From: an uncultured Collinsella sp.
GTDB taxonomy: Bacteria; Actinomycetota; Coriobacteriia; Coriobacteriales; Coriobacteriaceae
Direction of reading: 5' to 3'
DNA length: 64,000 nucleotides
Assembly: GCA_905209765.1 (NCBI GenBank)
Contig: CAJLUE010000001.1
Location: forward strand, 1-64,000
Shown here piece after piece: positions 6,131-15,857 of this stretch. Under the pieces are notes generated by a model. The model had not been told where the DNA came from, did no database searches, and saw only the letters and a list, made by a program, of their open reading frames with translations. Each line of letters starts with the position of its first letter. Within the stretch, counting starts at the first letter, position 1. Both the position numbers and the translations under genes were made by a program.

Positions 6131-8908
6131 CTACCCGCGGTGACGGGCGCGGCTGTACGGCGTATCCACCATGGGAAGATCCGGACGCAGCTTACCGTCG
6201 AACGCGCGGTAGGCGTTCTGCACGGCGGGCGCCGTGGGGATCGTTGCGATCTCGCCGATGCCCTTGCCGCCGTATGCCACGGGCAACAGCTCGTCCTTCT
6301 CCACGTAGATGGCGTGGATATTCGGGATCTCGGGCGCACGGAACAGCCCGAGCGTACCGTACCTTGCCTGGGGCACGCAGTCCTTGAGCGGCCAGTCCTC
6401 GGTAAGCGCATAGCCCATACCCATGAGCACGCCGCCTTCGATCTGACCCTGGATGGAGATGGGGTTGACCACCTTGCCGGAATCGTGCGCGGCATAGACC
6501 TCGCTCACGCGGCCGTCATCATCCAGAATAACCACATGCGTGGCAAAACCGTAGCAGATGTGGCTCTTGGGGTTGGGCACGTCGGCGCCCAGCTTGTCGG
6601 TCGGCTCCAGGTATACGTAGCCAAACTCGCATCCCTCGAGCGCCTTGATGGCGGTCGCGGGATCCTGAGGATGCATGCCCTGGCCGGCGACGAGTTCCTG
6701 CGTGCGCAGCTGATAGGCGCGACCGTCGTCGTACTCAATCTTGACGCCGTCGCCATGCGCGCTCACGGGAGCATCGGGTGCGGGCTTGCCGGCCTCGATG
6801 CCAACCATGGCATCGCGCAACAGGAAGGCGGCACCGCGCACGGCCTCACCGGTCACGACCGTCTGACGCGAGCCGGACGTGGTGCCGGAGTCGGGAGCGT
6901 TCTCGGTGGAGCACTCGCCGTTGGCGATGCAACGAAGCGGCAGACCGCAGGCCTCGGCAACGTCCTGCAAAAAGACGGTGTTGCAGCCCTGGCCGATGTC
7001 GGACGTGGCGGCATAGACCACGGCCACGCCGTTCTCGACGCGAATCTTGCAGCGGCCGGCATCGGGCAGGCCAACGCCCACGCCAGCGTTCTTCATGGCG
7101 CAGGCGATACCGGCGTGCCCGGGATGCGCGTAGTAGGCATCCTTGACCTCGAGCAGCGTCTCCTTCAGCGCCGTGGAGCAGTCGGCAATCTGGCCGTTGG
7201 GCAGAACCTCGCCCGGCTCGATCGCATTACGGTAGCGAATCTCCCACGGATCCAGGCCAACCTTCTCTGCCAGCAGGTCGATCAGGCTCTCGAGCGCAAA
7301 CTCGGACTGGCAAACGCCAAAGCCGCGGTACGCGCCAGCGGGCGGGTTGTTGGTGTAGTAGCCAAAGCCGCGAATGTCGGTGTTCTGGTACTTGTAGGGG
7401 CCGACAGCATGCGTGCAAGCGCGCTCGAGCACCGGGCCGCACAGCGACGCGTAGGCGCCGGTGTCAAAGTTGATCTCGCAATCCAGGCCGGTAAAGTTGC
7501 CCTCGGCGTCGCAACCCAGCGTAAAGGTGCCGTCCATGGCATGGCGCTTGGGATGGAACGCGAGCGACTCGGCACGTGTGAGTTTGCACTTCACAGGACG
7601 CTGGAACTTATATGCGGCGAGCGCGGCCAGGTGCTGGATGGACACGTCCTCCTTGCCGCCAAAGCCGCCACCCACGAGCATGGTCTCGACGACCACGCGC
7701 TCGGGCTCGTTGTCCCAGCCAAACATGTGGGCACACTCTTTGCGCGTATCGTAGGCGCCCTGGTCGGTCGACTGCACCTTGACGCCATTCTTGTACGGGA
7801 AGGCAACGGCGCACTCGGGCTCCAAGAAGGCATGCTCGGTAAAGGGCGTGGTAAAGCGCTGCGTCACGGTAAACGCGCTCTCTGCCAGCGCCTTGGCGGC
7901 GTCGCCGCGCGTCACATGACGGCTCTGGCACACGTTGTCCTTGAGCTCCACCGTGTTGCCAAAGGCAAAGAAGCTGTCATGCAGGCGCGGGGCGTCGGCG
8001 GCCCTGGCCTCGACAATGTTGCGCACGGGCTCCAGCGGCTCGTAGTCAATCTTTACGAGCTTCTTGGCCTTCTCGAGCGTCGCCTCGTCCTCGGCGACCA
8101 CCAGCACGATGGCATCGCCCACGCAGCGGGTGATATCGCCCTGGGCGATCATGACGTCCCAGTCCTGGATAAGGTGGCCGACCTGGTTGACCGGCACGTC
8201 CTCGGCGCGCAGGATGCCCACCACACCGGGCAGGGCCTCGGCCTTGGAGGTGTCGATGGAGAGCACGCGGGCGCGCGGGTACTTGGAGCGCACGGCGCTG
8301 GCATAGGTCAGGCCCGGCTGATCGAGCTCGTCGATGTCGTCGGGATACTTGCCCTCGCCGAGCACCTTCTTGCGCACGTCGATACGGAAGGCGCGCTTGC
8401 CCACGCCGTAGTCGTCGCCGCGCTCCAAGTCCTCGTCGATCTGCTTTTCGCCGCGGAGCACCGCAGCTGCCAGCGAGATGCCCTCGATAATCTTCTTGTA
8501 GCCGGTGCAACGGCAGACATTGCCGCGGATGGCGTACTTAATCTGCTCCTCGGTGGGCTCGGGGTCCTCGGCGATGAGCGCTGCACCCGCCATGACCATG
8601 CCGGGGATGCAAAAGCCGCACTGCACGGCGCCCACGGCGCCAAAGGCGTACACGAAGGCCTCGCGCACGTCCTCGGGCAGGCCCTCGACGGTCACGATGT
8701 TGCGGCCGGCGGCAAGCGCGGTGGTCAGCACGCAGGCCTTGACGGCCGCACCGTCCACGTGGACGGTGCAGGTACCGCATGCGCCCTCGGAGCAGCCGTC
8801 CTTGGCGGAGTGAATGTGCAGGTCGTCGCGCAGGTAGCGCAGCAGCGGTTTATTTTGGGTCGTCGTGCGCTCGACGCCGTTAACGGTAAAAGTGAATTCC
8901 TGTGCCAT
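6131..8908 (-). CDS. xdh: Selenium-type xanthine dehydrogenase, Mo-hydroxylase with fused 2Fe-2S domain
   Basis: A 925-residue molybdenum hydroxylase that should oxidise purines such as hypoxanthine or xanthine. The N-terminal 2Fe-2S domain (1-160) has both cluster motifs, CSEGACGTC and CGFCIPG...CRCTGY. The rest is the molybdopterin-binding part, with GGGFGGKED, GAYRGFG and the Glu of KGIGEIATIP as the likely catalytic base. There is no FAD domain, so electrons probably pass to the adjacent ferredoxin or to the YgfK flavoprotein. The architecture fits the 'selenium-dependent xanthine dehydrogenase' family, where a labile selenium ligand is expected. It is the last gene of the permease-ssnA-ygfK operon. 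The substrate could also be another N-heterocycle. Confidence 0.88.
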   Translation of the reverse strand: MAQEFTFTVNGVERTTTQNKPLLRYLRDDLHIHSAKDGCSEGACGTCTVHVDGAAVKACVLTTALAAGRNIVTVEGLPEDVREAFVYAFGAVGAVQCGFCIPGMVMAGAALIAEDPEPTEEQIKYAIRGNVCRCTGYKKIIEGISLAAAVLRGEKQIDEDLERGDDYGVGKRAFRIDVRKKVLGEGKYPDDIDELDQPGLTYASAVRSKYPRARVLSIDTSKAEALPGVVGILRAEDVPVNQVGHLIQDWDVMIAQGDITRCVGDAIVLVVAEDEATLEKAKKLVKIDYEPLEPVRNIVEARAADAPRLHDSFFAFGNTVELKDNVCQSRHVTRGDAAKALAESAFTVTQRFTTPFTEHAFLEPECAVAFPYKNGVKVQSTDQGAYDTRKECAHMFGWDNEPERVVVETMLVGGGFGGKEDVSIQHLAALAAYKFQRPVKCKLTRAESLAFHPKRHAMDGTFTLGCDAEGNFTGLDCEINFDTGAYASLCGPVLERACTHAVGPYKYQNTDIRGFGYYTNNPPAGAYRGFGVCQSEFALESLIDLLAEKVGLDPWEIRYRNAIEPGEVLPNGQIADCSTALKETLLEVKDAYYAHPGHAGIACAMKNAGVGVGLPDAGRCKIRVENGVAVVYAATSDIGQGCNTVFLQDVAEACGLPLRCIANGECSTENAPDSGTTSGSRQTVVTGEAVRGAAFLLRDAMVGIEAGKPAPDAPVSAHGDGVKIEYDDGRAYQLRTQELVAGQGMHPQDPATAIKALEGCEFGYVYLEPTDKLGADVPNPKSHICYGFATHVVILDDDGRVSEVYAAHDSGKVVNPISIQGQIEGGVLMGMGYALTEDWPLKDCVPQARYGTLGLFRAPEIPNIHAIYVEKDELLPVAYGGKGIGEIATIPTAPAVQNAYRAFDGKLRPDLPMVDTPYSRARHRG

Positions 8909-8920
8909 GGTGATTCCCTT

Positions 8921-9400
8921 CTACACGCCGGCGGCGATGCCGGTGCGATCGTGGATGGCGCCATGCGGGCACACAACCGCACACATGCCGCACGACAGGC
9001 AGTCTGCGCCGTCGATATGGGCGCAGTTGTCCTCGATGCGGATAGCGCCGGCAGGGCACTTTTTGGCGCACATGCCGCAACCGATGCAGCTGGTGTCGCA
9101 GATCTTGCGCGCAATGGCGCCCTTATCCGTGTTGTTGCAGCGCACCAGGATGTTCTGGTAGCCGGGAACGAAGGCAATCACGCGCTGCGGGCACGCCATG
9201 CCGCACAGGCCACAGCCCGTGCACTTGGAGCGGTCCACGCGGGCGACGCCGTCGACCAGTGCGATGGCACCGTGGGGGCAGGCCGTGACGCAGGCGCCAC
9301 AGCCAATGCAACCTTCGCTGCAGCGGGCGTCGCCGCCTGCGGAGGCGCAACCGCTTCCGCAGGCAACGTAGGCCACGTTATGTTGAATAGATTTGGCCAT
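8921..9400 (-). CDS. Polyferredoxin with four 4Fe-4S motifs
   Basis: A 159-residue RnfB-like ferredoxin. It has four CxxCxxCxxxC motifs: CIGCGACVTACP, CTGCGLCGMACP, CIGCGMCAKKCP and CLSCGMCAVVCP, plus extra Cys near the N-terminus. There is no membrane segment, so it should be a soluble electron carrier. It sits 12 bp from the xanthine dehydrogenase gene and 11 bp from ygfK, so the three are almost certainly co-transcribed. The likely role is electron transfer between the Mo-hydroxylase and the YgfK flavoprotein; that pairing is inferred from position. Confidence 0.85.
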   Translation of the reverse strand: MAKSIQHNVAYVACGSGCASAGGDARCSEGCIGCGACVTACPHGAIALVDGVARVDRSKCTGCGLCGMACPQRVIAFVPGYQNILVRCNNTDKGAIARKICDTSCIGCGMCAKKCPAGAIRIEDNCAHIDGADCLSCGMCAVVCPHGAIHDRTGIAAGV

Positions 9401-9411
9401 AAGAGACTCGC

Positions 9412-12411
9412 CTATTTCTTAAGAAGGTACGAATAGTTGTCGCGCACAGCCCTGATGGTCAGGCGGACGGCCTCGGGAAGGCCGGTGTTGACGGCATCGA
9501 CCGAGACGGTGCGGACCGTGCCGGCGACGCGGACCTTAAAGTGATCCTCGTCCACGGCCAGGAAGCCCTCGTTCTCGGAGTTCTCCATGTCCTGATCGCT
9601 CCAGAACAGGGTGAGCTTGTCCTTGTAGGGACGACCCTCCTGGTAGGGGCAGAACACGGCGCAGTTGCCGCACTCGTTGCACATACCGTCGACGTGGACG
9701 ACCTGATGCTTGGCCAGGCCCGGCACCTTAATGGCCACGTTGGCGCGGTTGGGGCACACGTCGCAGCAGACCTCGCACACCGAGCCGCAGCCCAGGCAGC
9801 GGGTCTTGGTGCAGTTGCGCTTGTCGCGGCACAGCGACCCCTTGCGCTCGTAGCAGGCGTCCTCGCGACCGGCCTGAGCATTCTGGTCGGCGTACTTGTT
9901 AAAGTCCACGCCGGCGATGGCGCGGGCGACTTCGGCGGCGTCGGCAATGGCCTCGACCACGGTAGCCGGACCGCGGCGACAGTCGCCCGCAGCCCAGACG
10001 CCCTCGACACCGGTGGAGGTGGCGGCAAGGCGGCCGCGACGGTCGTGCTCGACGCCCGCGGCGTCGTACAGGCTGGCGTCGATGCCCTCGCCCACGGCGC
10101 AGATCACCGTGGTGGCGGAAAGCTCGACGGTCTCGCCCGTGGCGACGGGGCTGCGACGGCCGCTTGCATCCGGCTCGCCGAGCTCCATAACATCGCAGGT
10201 CAGCACGGCGCCGTTAAGTGCCTTGGGTGCCAGTAGCTCGCAGAACTCAACGCCGTCGGCAAGAGCAAGATCGAGCTCTTCCTCGTCGGCAGGCATCTGC
10301 TTCTTGGTGCGGCGATACACCAGGCGCACGTTCTTCACACCAGCCAGGCGCTTGGCCACGCGGGCAGCATCCATGGCAGTGTTGCCGGCGCCAATGACTA
10401 CGACGTCCTCGCCCAGCTCGAGCTTCTCGCCCTTCTTGGCGGCCTCGAGGAACTCCAGCACGTCGAGCTCGGCACCCTCGCCCAAACCCGCAGAGCCGGG
10501 CATCCAGGCACCGGTGGCCACGACCACGTCGGTGAAGCCCTGGGCCTTGAGCTCGTCAATGGACTCCACGCGGGCATTGAGCTGCACCTTGGCACCAAAG
10601 GCCAGGCAGAGCTCGGCATCGTGGGAGATATCGTCGCTCGCAATGCGGAACTCAGGAATCACGTGACGGACCACGCCGCCGAGCGAATCGCGAGCCTCAA
10701 AGATGGTGACGGGCACGCCGGCGCGCGTCAGGAAGAACGCCGTCGCCAGGCCGGCCGGGCCGCCGCCGATAACGGCAACGTTGCGCTCGCCGTCGTTGGC
10801 GATGGCCTGGGCGCGTAGCTTGGGCAGCACGGCGGTCATGGCCTCGCGGGCGGCCTTGAGCTTGCTGACGCGGATCTGGGCGCCCTCGGGCTCGTAGAAC
10901 GCACGCTCGCAGGCACGGCCGCAGGGATGCGGGCAGATGGTGCCGGTAATGAACGGCAGGGCGTTGCGCTCGATGATGATGTTGAGCGCGTCCTCGTAGC
11001 GGCCCTCGTCAACAGCCGCCAGATAGGCGGGAATATCCTGCTGGATGGGGCAGCTCGTGCGGCACGGCGTGGTAAAGCAGTCGGAAAGCGGGCTCTTGCC
11101 GGCGACCTTGCGGTCGGGCAGCGGGCGCAGCGGCTTCTTGTAGAGCGGGTTGGTGAGCGAGTCGGTCTGGATTGCGGTCACGGCCTCGAGCGAGACGCCC
11201 GCGAACGGCTTGCCATCCAGGTCGGTAAACTCGCCGGCCATCTGGCTAAAGCGCTCGTAGCCACCGGGCTTGAGCACGTCGGTCGCCAGGGTAACGGGCC
11301 AAATGCCGGCATCGTACAGGGCGCGGATGTTGTAGACCGTGGCGCCGCCGGAGTAGCTGATGCGCAGTTTGCCATCGAACTGCTCGGTAATGCGGCGGGC
11401 AGCCTCGATAGTCAGCGAAAACAGCGAACGGCCGGACATGTACATTTCGGTGGAGGGCAGCTCGTTCCTCGTCACGTCGACGGGGAACGTGTTGGTCAGC
11501 TTGACGCCAAACTCCAGGCCGCGCTCGGCGCACAGGGCAATCAGGCACTCGAACATGGGCACGGCGTCGGCCCACTGCAGGTCCTCGCGGAAGTGCGTGT
11601 CATCGAAGACGATGTAGTCAAAGCCCAGCTCGTTCAGGCGCTGGCGGGCAAACTCATAGCCCAGCAGCGTGGGGTTGCACTTGATGTAGGTGTTGAGGCC
11701 CTTCTCGGTGATCAGATAGGTCGCGATGCGCTCGATCTCCGCCGGCGGGCAGCCGTGCAGGGTGGACTCAGTGATGGAGTTGGAGACGCGTGCCGGGATG
11801 GACTCGACAAACGCGGCGTCGACATGCTCAAACTTGTCCAGGTTGGCAAGCGCCCATGCGCGGCACTCGTTCCAGACGTCGGAGCCGCTGGCATCCTTCA
11901 TGCCCTCGATGTAGGCATCGACCTTGGGGCTCTTGATGCCCTCCAGGTCATAGCCCACGGACATGTTGAAGACAAAGCCGTCCGGGCTTCCCAGGCCGTA
12001 CTCGCGAGCGATGAGGTGGCAGGCGAACCATGCCTTCACGTACTCGGCAAAGGCCTGCGGAACCTCGAGCTCGGTCGACCACTCGCAGTTGTAGCACTCG
12101 TCCTGCGCCACGATGCAGGGCTTGTTCACACACTTGGAGAGCTCCTCGCCGTCCATAACCTGGACGGTCTTGAGCTCAAAGAAGCGGGAACCGGCCACAT
12201 AAGAGGCCACGATGTTCTGGGCAAGCTGCGTGTTGGGGCCAGCGGCCGGGCCAAACGGGGTCTCGATGCGCTCGTCAAAAATGGGAAGCGCGCCCTCCTG
12301 GTTGGTCGTGACCATCTTGCGCACGCCAAAGATGGCGCCCTGAGTCTTGTGCTCCTCGATGATCCAGTTCATCAGCTGCGAAAACGGGATCGGCCTCATG
12401 ATGTCGCTCAT
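9412..12411 (-). CDS. ygfK: YgfK-type iron-sulfur flavoprotein (putative selenate reductase subunit)
   Basis: A 999-residue multidomain protein matching YgfK of the enterobacterial purine-degradation cluster. Residues 1-450 look like a dihydroorotate dehydrogenase-type barrel. About 470-860 is a GltD-like FAD/NAD(P) module with VAVIGGGPAGLATAF and VVVIGAGNTAMDAARV. The C-terminus has ferredoxin-like Cys motifs (CLGCGSVCEVCCDVCP, CNECGNCAVFCP). The annotated-selenate activity is historical; gut studies link the gene to anaerobic purine use. I chose ATG 12411 (MSDIMRPIPF), preceded by GAGGAG; upstream in-frame codons lie in a hairpin-rich spacer and are not conserved-looking. Confidence 0.88.
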   Translation of the reverse strand: MSDIMRPIPFSQLMNWIIEEHKTQGAIFGVRKMVTTNQEGALPIFDERIETPFGPAAGPNTQLAQNIVASYVAGSRFFELKTVQVMDGEELSKCVNKPCIVAQDECYNCEWSTELEVPQAFAEYVKAWFACHLIAREYGLGSPDGFVFNMSVGYDLEGIKSPKVDAYIEGMKDASGSDVWNECRAWALANLDKFEHVDAAFVESIPARVSNSITESTLHGCPPAEIERIATYLITEKGLNTYIKCNPTLLGYEFARQRLNELGFDYIVFDDTHFREDLQWADAVPMFECLIALCAERGLEFGVKLTNTFPVDVTRNELPSTEMYMSGRSLFSLTIEAARRITEQFDGKLRISYSGGATVYNIRALYDAGIWPVTLATDVLKPGGYERFSQMAGEFTDLDGKPFAGVSLEAVTAIQTDSLTNPLYKKPLRPLPDRKVAGKSPLSDCFTTPCRTSCPIQQDIPAYLAAVDEGRYEDALNIIIERNALPFITGTICPHPCGRACERAFYEPEGAQIRVSKLKAAREAMTAVLPKLRAQAIANDGERNVAVIGGGPAGLATAFFLTRAGVPVTIFEARDSLGGVVRHVIPEFRIASDDISHDAELCLAFGAKVQLNARVESIDELKAQGFTDVVVATGAWMPGSAGLGEGAELDVLEFLEAAKKGEKLELGEDVVVIGAGNTAMDAARVAKRLAGVKNVRLVYRRTKKQMPADEEELDLALADGVEFCELLAPKALNGAVLTCDVMELGEPDASGRRSPVATGETVELSATTVICAVGEGIDASLYDAAGVEHDRRGRLAATSTGVEGVWAAGDCRRGPATVVEAIADAAEVARAIAGVDFNKYADQNAQAGREDACYERKGSLCRDKRNCTKTRCLGCGSVCEVCCDVCPNRANVAIKVPGLAKHQVVHVDGMCNECGNCAVFCPYQEGRPYKDKLTLFWSDQDMENSENEGFLAVDEDHFKVRVAGTVRTVSVDAVNTGLPEAVRLTIRAVRDNYSYLLKK

Positions 12412-12485
12412 AATGAGCTCCTCTCTGTAACGCCCGGCGAGACCGCGCGGCGGGCGCAAATACGGTGTAGCGCTAGCACAGCGCC

Positions 12486-12544
12486 GGCGACCCCGCGGAG
12501 GTCGCCTATACGCGCGTCGGATGCGGCGAAACATCCGACGCGCG
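12486..12544 (-). other. Two intercistronic hairpins between ssnA and ygfK
   Basis: GGCGACC/GGTCGCC (12486-12506) and CGCGCGTCGGATG/CATCCGACGCGCG (12511-12523 and 12532-12544) form two strong stems in the 148-bp spacer. No T-run follows on the minus strand, so they look like mRNA processing or stability elements rather than terminators. Confidence 0.5.
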
Positions 12545-12559
12545 CGAATCTACTTGTAA

Positions 12560-13915
12560 TTAGTAGGCGCGATCGTTGAGCGTGCTCCAGAGCTTCTTGG
12601 ACTCAGCCATGGTCCACGCGTTGATCTTGTCCTCATCGATACCGACAAACTCACGATCCTTGTACAGGACGCGGCCGTTGATGATGGTGGTGCGGCAGTT
12701 TTTGCCCATCATGCCAAAGAGCATGTGGCCGTCGATGTTCTCCTCGCTCAGCGGCGTAAAGGGCTTGTAGTCCATTACGATGACGTCGGCGGCAGCGCCG
12801 GCCTCGAGCACACCGAGCTTGCGATCGAAGTACTTGCTGGCCATCTTGGCGTTGTTCTCGAACAGCATCGTCATGGCCTCGCACCAGCCCACGTTGGGCA
12901 TAGCGGCGTTGTGGCGCTGAATGATCAGGAAAACCTTGAGGCTCTCGAGCATATCGTGGGTGTAGGCGTCGGTGCCCATGCACACGGGGATGCCGCGGCG
13001 GAAGAACTCGAGCACGGGGGCGCAGCCCACGGCGTTTCCCATATTGGATTCGGGGTTGTTGACCAGCCAGGTGCCGGACTCCTTGACGATATCCATCTCG
13101 GCGGGCGTCACGTGGATGCAGTGACCCAGCATGGTGTCGGGACCGAGCAGGTTGTGCTGCAGCAGGCGCTCGACGGGGCTGATGCCGCCGCGGTTGAGGC
13201 GGGAGTCCCACACATCGTTCATGCCCTCGCACACGTGGATGTGGAAACCGGTCAGGCCGTTGTTGGCCTCGGCCATCTTGTCCATGGTCTCGTCCGACAG
13301 CGTAAAGGTGGCATGTCCGCCAAACATGGCGGCGATCATGTGGTTATCGTTATCGCGACGCTCCTTGGCGGCCCACTGGGCGAACTCGGCGTTCTCGGCA
13401 ATAGCCTGATCGCACTTTTCCTGACCACGGCGGTCGGAAACCTCGTAGCACAGGCACGAACGCATGCCCAGCTCCTGAGCGGCGTCCTTAATGGTAAAGA
13501 GGCTGCCCGGAATCTCGCAGAAGCTCGCATGGTGATCGAAGATCGTGGTGACGCCGTCGCGGATGGAATCCAGAATCGTGGCATAGGCGCTGGCCTTGGT
13601 GCCGTCGAGCGTCAGGTTGTCGTCAATCTTCCACCACTGCTGCTCAAGATTCTCCAGGAAGTTGGTGGGGTTGCAGCCCTTAATGGCAAGGCCGCGGGCC
13701 AGACCCGAGTAGATGTGGGTGTGGCAGTTGATAAGTCCGGGCATGATGAGGTTGCCCTGGGCGTCGACGTACTCGGCATCCGGGTACTTGGCCTTGAGCT
13801 CGCGCTCGGGGCCCACTTCGACAATCGTATCTCCGTCAATGGCGACCGCACCGTTGGGAATGAACGGAGTCTGAGCGTTGCGGGTAAAGACGGAACCGTT
13901 AGCGACCAGAAGCAT
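12560..13915 (-). CDS. ssnA: Putative aminohydrolase SsnA
   Basis: A 451-residue amidohydrolase-superfamily enzyme close in length to E. coli SsnA. Metal ligands are visible: NCHTHIYSG (HxH), FHIHVCEG, LGHCIHVTP and the Asp in MGTDAYTHD. Family knowledge places SsnA in anaerobic purine breakdown as a deaminase or ring hydrolase; the exact substrate is not fixed. It is the second gene of the operon, upstream of ygfK. I chose the ATG at 13915 (MLLVANGSV) because AAGGGAG lies 5 nt before it; the longer form adds only MLKGAF. Confidence 0.88.
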   Translation of the reverse strand: MLLVANGSVFTRNAQTPFIPNGAVAIDGDTIVEVGPERELKAKYPDAEYVDAQGNLIMPGLINCHTHIYSGLARGLAIKGCNPTNFLENLEQQWWKIDDNLTLDGTKASAYATILDSIRDGVTTIFDHHASFCEIPGSLFTIKDAAQELGMRSCLCYEVSDRRGQEKCDQAIAENAEFAQWAAKERRDNDNHMIAAMFGGHATFTLSDETMDKMAEANNGLTGFHIHVCEGMNDVWDSRLNRGGISPVERLLQHNLLGPDTMLGHCIHVTPAEMDIVKESGTWLVNNPESNMGNAVGCAPVLEFFRRGIPVCMGTDAYTHDMLESLKVFLIIQRHNAAMPNVGWCEAMTMLFENNAKMASKYFDRKLGVLEAGAAADVIVMDYKPFTPLSEENIDGHMLFGMMGKNCRTTIINGRVLYKDREFVGIDEDKINAWTMAESKKLWSTLNDRAY

Positions 13916-14063
13916 AAATGCTCCCTTCAACATCAGAGGCGGGGTTTGACACCTCTGACATGGCGGAAGTGCGAAGCGCCGGCCTACACCGGAAACGGGC
14001 CCTCTCCCGTCAACGCTTCACCAAAGGGACAAGCCCTTTGAAGTGCGGCTTGGCGCCGCATGG

Positions 14064-14095
14064 CGCCGGCGGACGAGGCGATGCGTCCGCCGGCG
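14064..14095 (-). other. Intercistronic hairpin between permease gene and ssnA
   Basis: CGCCGGCGGAC (14064-14074) pairs perfectly with GTCCGCCGGCG (14085-14095). A weaker stem AGAGG...CCTCT lies near 13935-13957. Neither is followed by a T-run on the minus strand, so the permease and ssnA are probably still one transcript with differential stability. Confidence 0.45.
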
Positions 14096-14111
14096 AATAG
14101 CACCGAATTGG

Positions 14112-15506
14112 CTACTTCTTGCTCTCGGGCAGGACCAGATTCACAGCGGCATCCTTGGCGGCATCGATGTGCTGAGCCACGACCGGCGTCTGCGGAAGGA
14201 TCAGGTTGAGCACGATGGCCATGATGGCGGTGGGGGTCACGGCGTTGGAGCCGATGACGGTGGACACCCAGGTAGGCATACCCTCGCCGGCAAGGCAACC
14301 GCTGGCCATCCAGATACCCAGGCCAAAGACGACGGAGGTGCCGACGATGGTGGTGGTGCGCTGCGTGAGGCCCTCGCGGGTGAACATGCGCACGCCGTTC
14401 ATGGTGATGGTGCCAAAGACGCCGACGGTCGCGCCGCCGATGACGGGCTGCGGGATAGCGGAAAGGATGGCAGAGAGCTGCGGGAACAGACCGGCGATGG
14501 CAAAGACGGCCGCGATGATCACAAAGACCCACTTGTTGACGACCTTGTTGGAGCAGATGATGCCCACGTTCTGGCCAAGGGCGCTGGTGGGAAGACCGCC
14601 CAGCAGGCCGCCGACCATAGAGGTGAGGCCCTGAGACACGATAGCGCCGGAGAGCTCGCGCTCGGTGGGCATACGGTCGATGGAACCAAGGCAGGCAGCG
14701 GAGACGTCGCCGATAACCTGGATGGCAACCATGGGGAACACGACAGCGAGGGTAATGCAGACCTCGGGATCAAACTCGAGCGCGTAGGGCATGAGCTTGG
14801 GAAGAGCGAAGACCTGAGCGGTGGCGACGCTGGAGAAGTCGATCATGCCAAAGGGGATGGAGACGATCATGCCAACGATCATGCCAAAGAACACGGAGCC
14901 CAGCTTGAGCGTGCCCTTGCCAAAGTTGGCGAGCGCAAAGACCACGGCGAAGGTGATAAGAGCGACGCACCAGGCCTGCGGGGTGCCCCACAGCGGCGTA
15001 CCCATACCGCCGGCCATGTACTTGACGGCCGTGGGATAGAGAGAGACGCCAATGGAGAAGATGACCGTGCCGGTCACGACGGGCGGGAACAGCCACTTAA
15101 TCTTGCTGTAGGCCAGACCAAAGAGGACCGCGACGGCACCGCCAACGATCTCGCCGCCCAGCAGCGCGCCAAAACTAAAGCCCGAGGCGCCCATGGCCTG
15201 AAGGGCCGGCAGGAACGCGAACGAAACGCCCATGACGATGGGCAGGCCGCCGCCAATGCGACGGAAGGGAGCGAAGGCCTGAAGGGCCGTGTCGATTGCC
15301 GAAAGAATGAGTGCAACCTGAATGATGTCGGTGCTCTGCTGGCTATTAAAGCCGTAGACGCCGGCCATGATGACCGCCGGGGTAATGATGCCGGCAAACG
15401 ATGCCAGTACATGCTGAAGGGCACACGGGATCATTTCCTTAACGGGCGGCATGCCTTCGCGAGTGAACAGGGCTTCAGTGCCGTTCGTAACCGTCTCCTG
15501 GGTCAT
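14112..15506 (-). CDS. NCS2 family xanthine/uracil permease
   Basis: A 464-residue integral membrane permease of the nucleobase-cation symporter-2 (NAT) family, with about 14 hydrophobic segments. The NAT signature QNVGIICSNK is present, and the N-terminal MIPCALQHVLASFAG is typical of xanthine/urate carriers. It is the first gene of the purine operon, so it probably imports xanthine or urate for the downstream enzymes; uracil cannot be excluded. I chose ATG 15506 (MTQETVTNG) over the upstream start because the extra 29 residues are basic and unlike the family. Confidence 0.87.
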   Translation of the reverse strand: MTQETVTNGTEALFTREGMPPVKEMIPCALQHVLASFAGIITPAVIMAGVYGFNSQQSTDIIQVALILSAIDTALQAFAPFRRIGGGLPIVMGVSFAFLPALQAMGASGFSFGALLGGEIVGGAVAVLFGLAYSKIKWLFPPVVTGTVIFSIGVSLYPTAVKYMAGGMGTPLWGTPQAWCVALITFAVVFALANFGKGTLKLGSVFFGMIVGMIVSIPFGMIDFSSVATAQVFALPKLMPYALEFDPEVCITLAVVFPMVAIQVIGDVSAACLGSIDRMPTERELSGAIVSQGLTSMVGGLLGGLPTSALGQNVGIICSNKVVNKWVFVIIAAVFAIAGLFPQLSAILSAIPQPVIGGATVGVFGTITMNGVRMFTREGLTQRTTTIVGTSVVFGLGIWMASGCLAGEGMPTWVSTVIGSNAVTPTAIMAIVLNLILPQTPVVAQHIDAAKDAAVNLVLPESKK

Positions 15507-15857
15507 TTGACCACCAATCCTCGAAATAGTTGTTTTCGCATCTAACGCTCTATTGTGACGCAGTGCGGGGTTGAGGTTGTGCCTTCGTTGCATATCGTAT
15601 TAAAGATGATTCTCATTCTCAATAATAATTTTTTGTTATCAGACTATTCTTCAGCTGAGATAACACATTTCCGCAGGTCAGGAATTTGTTTGTTTAAAAT
15701 AACATCTAACTTTTCTTTTGGTCGACCGTTTACCGCTAAATTCCTACCGTTCGTCTGTATTACGCAATGTACCTGCGGATATACGAGATGATGAGCAGCG
15801 TGTTACCATGATAAAAAATTGTTATGAACACTTCGATAGAACCAAAAGGAGTTGCCC
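15507..15857. promoter_or_regulatory. Divergent promoter region of purine operon and regulator
   Basis: This 351-bp AT-richer gap separates the permease and regulator genes, which point away from each other, so both promoters should lie here. GATTCTCATTCTCAATAATAA near 15609-15629 carries a GAGAAT direct repeat on the minus strand and could be a regulator or Fur-like site; the match is weak. I see no further gene. Confidence 0.4.

Noticed and set aside
5936..9436. Antisense ORF of 1166 codons over the xanthine dehydrogenase and ferredoxin genes
   Set aside because: Same cause: GC-rich DNA read opposite strong coding sequence. It starts inside a tandem repeat.
15600..15640. Fur-box-like sequence in the purine operon promoter
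   Set aside because: Only partial similarity to the GATAATGATAATCATTATC consensus and no iron-uptake context; kept only as a remark.
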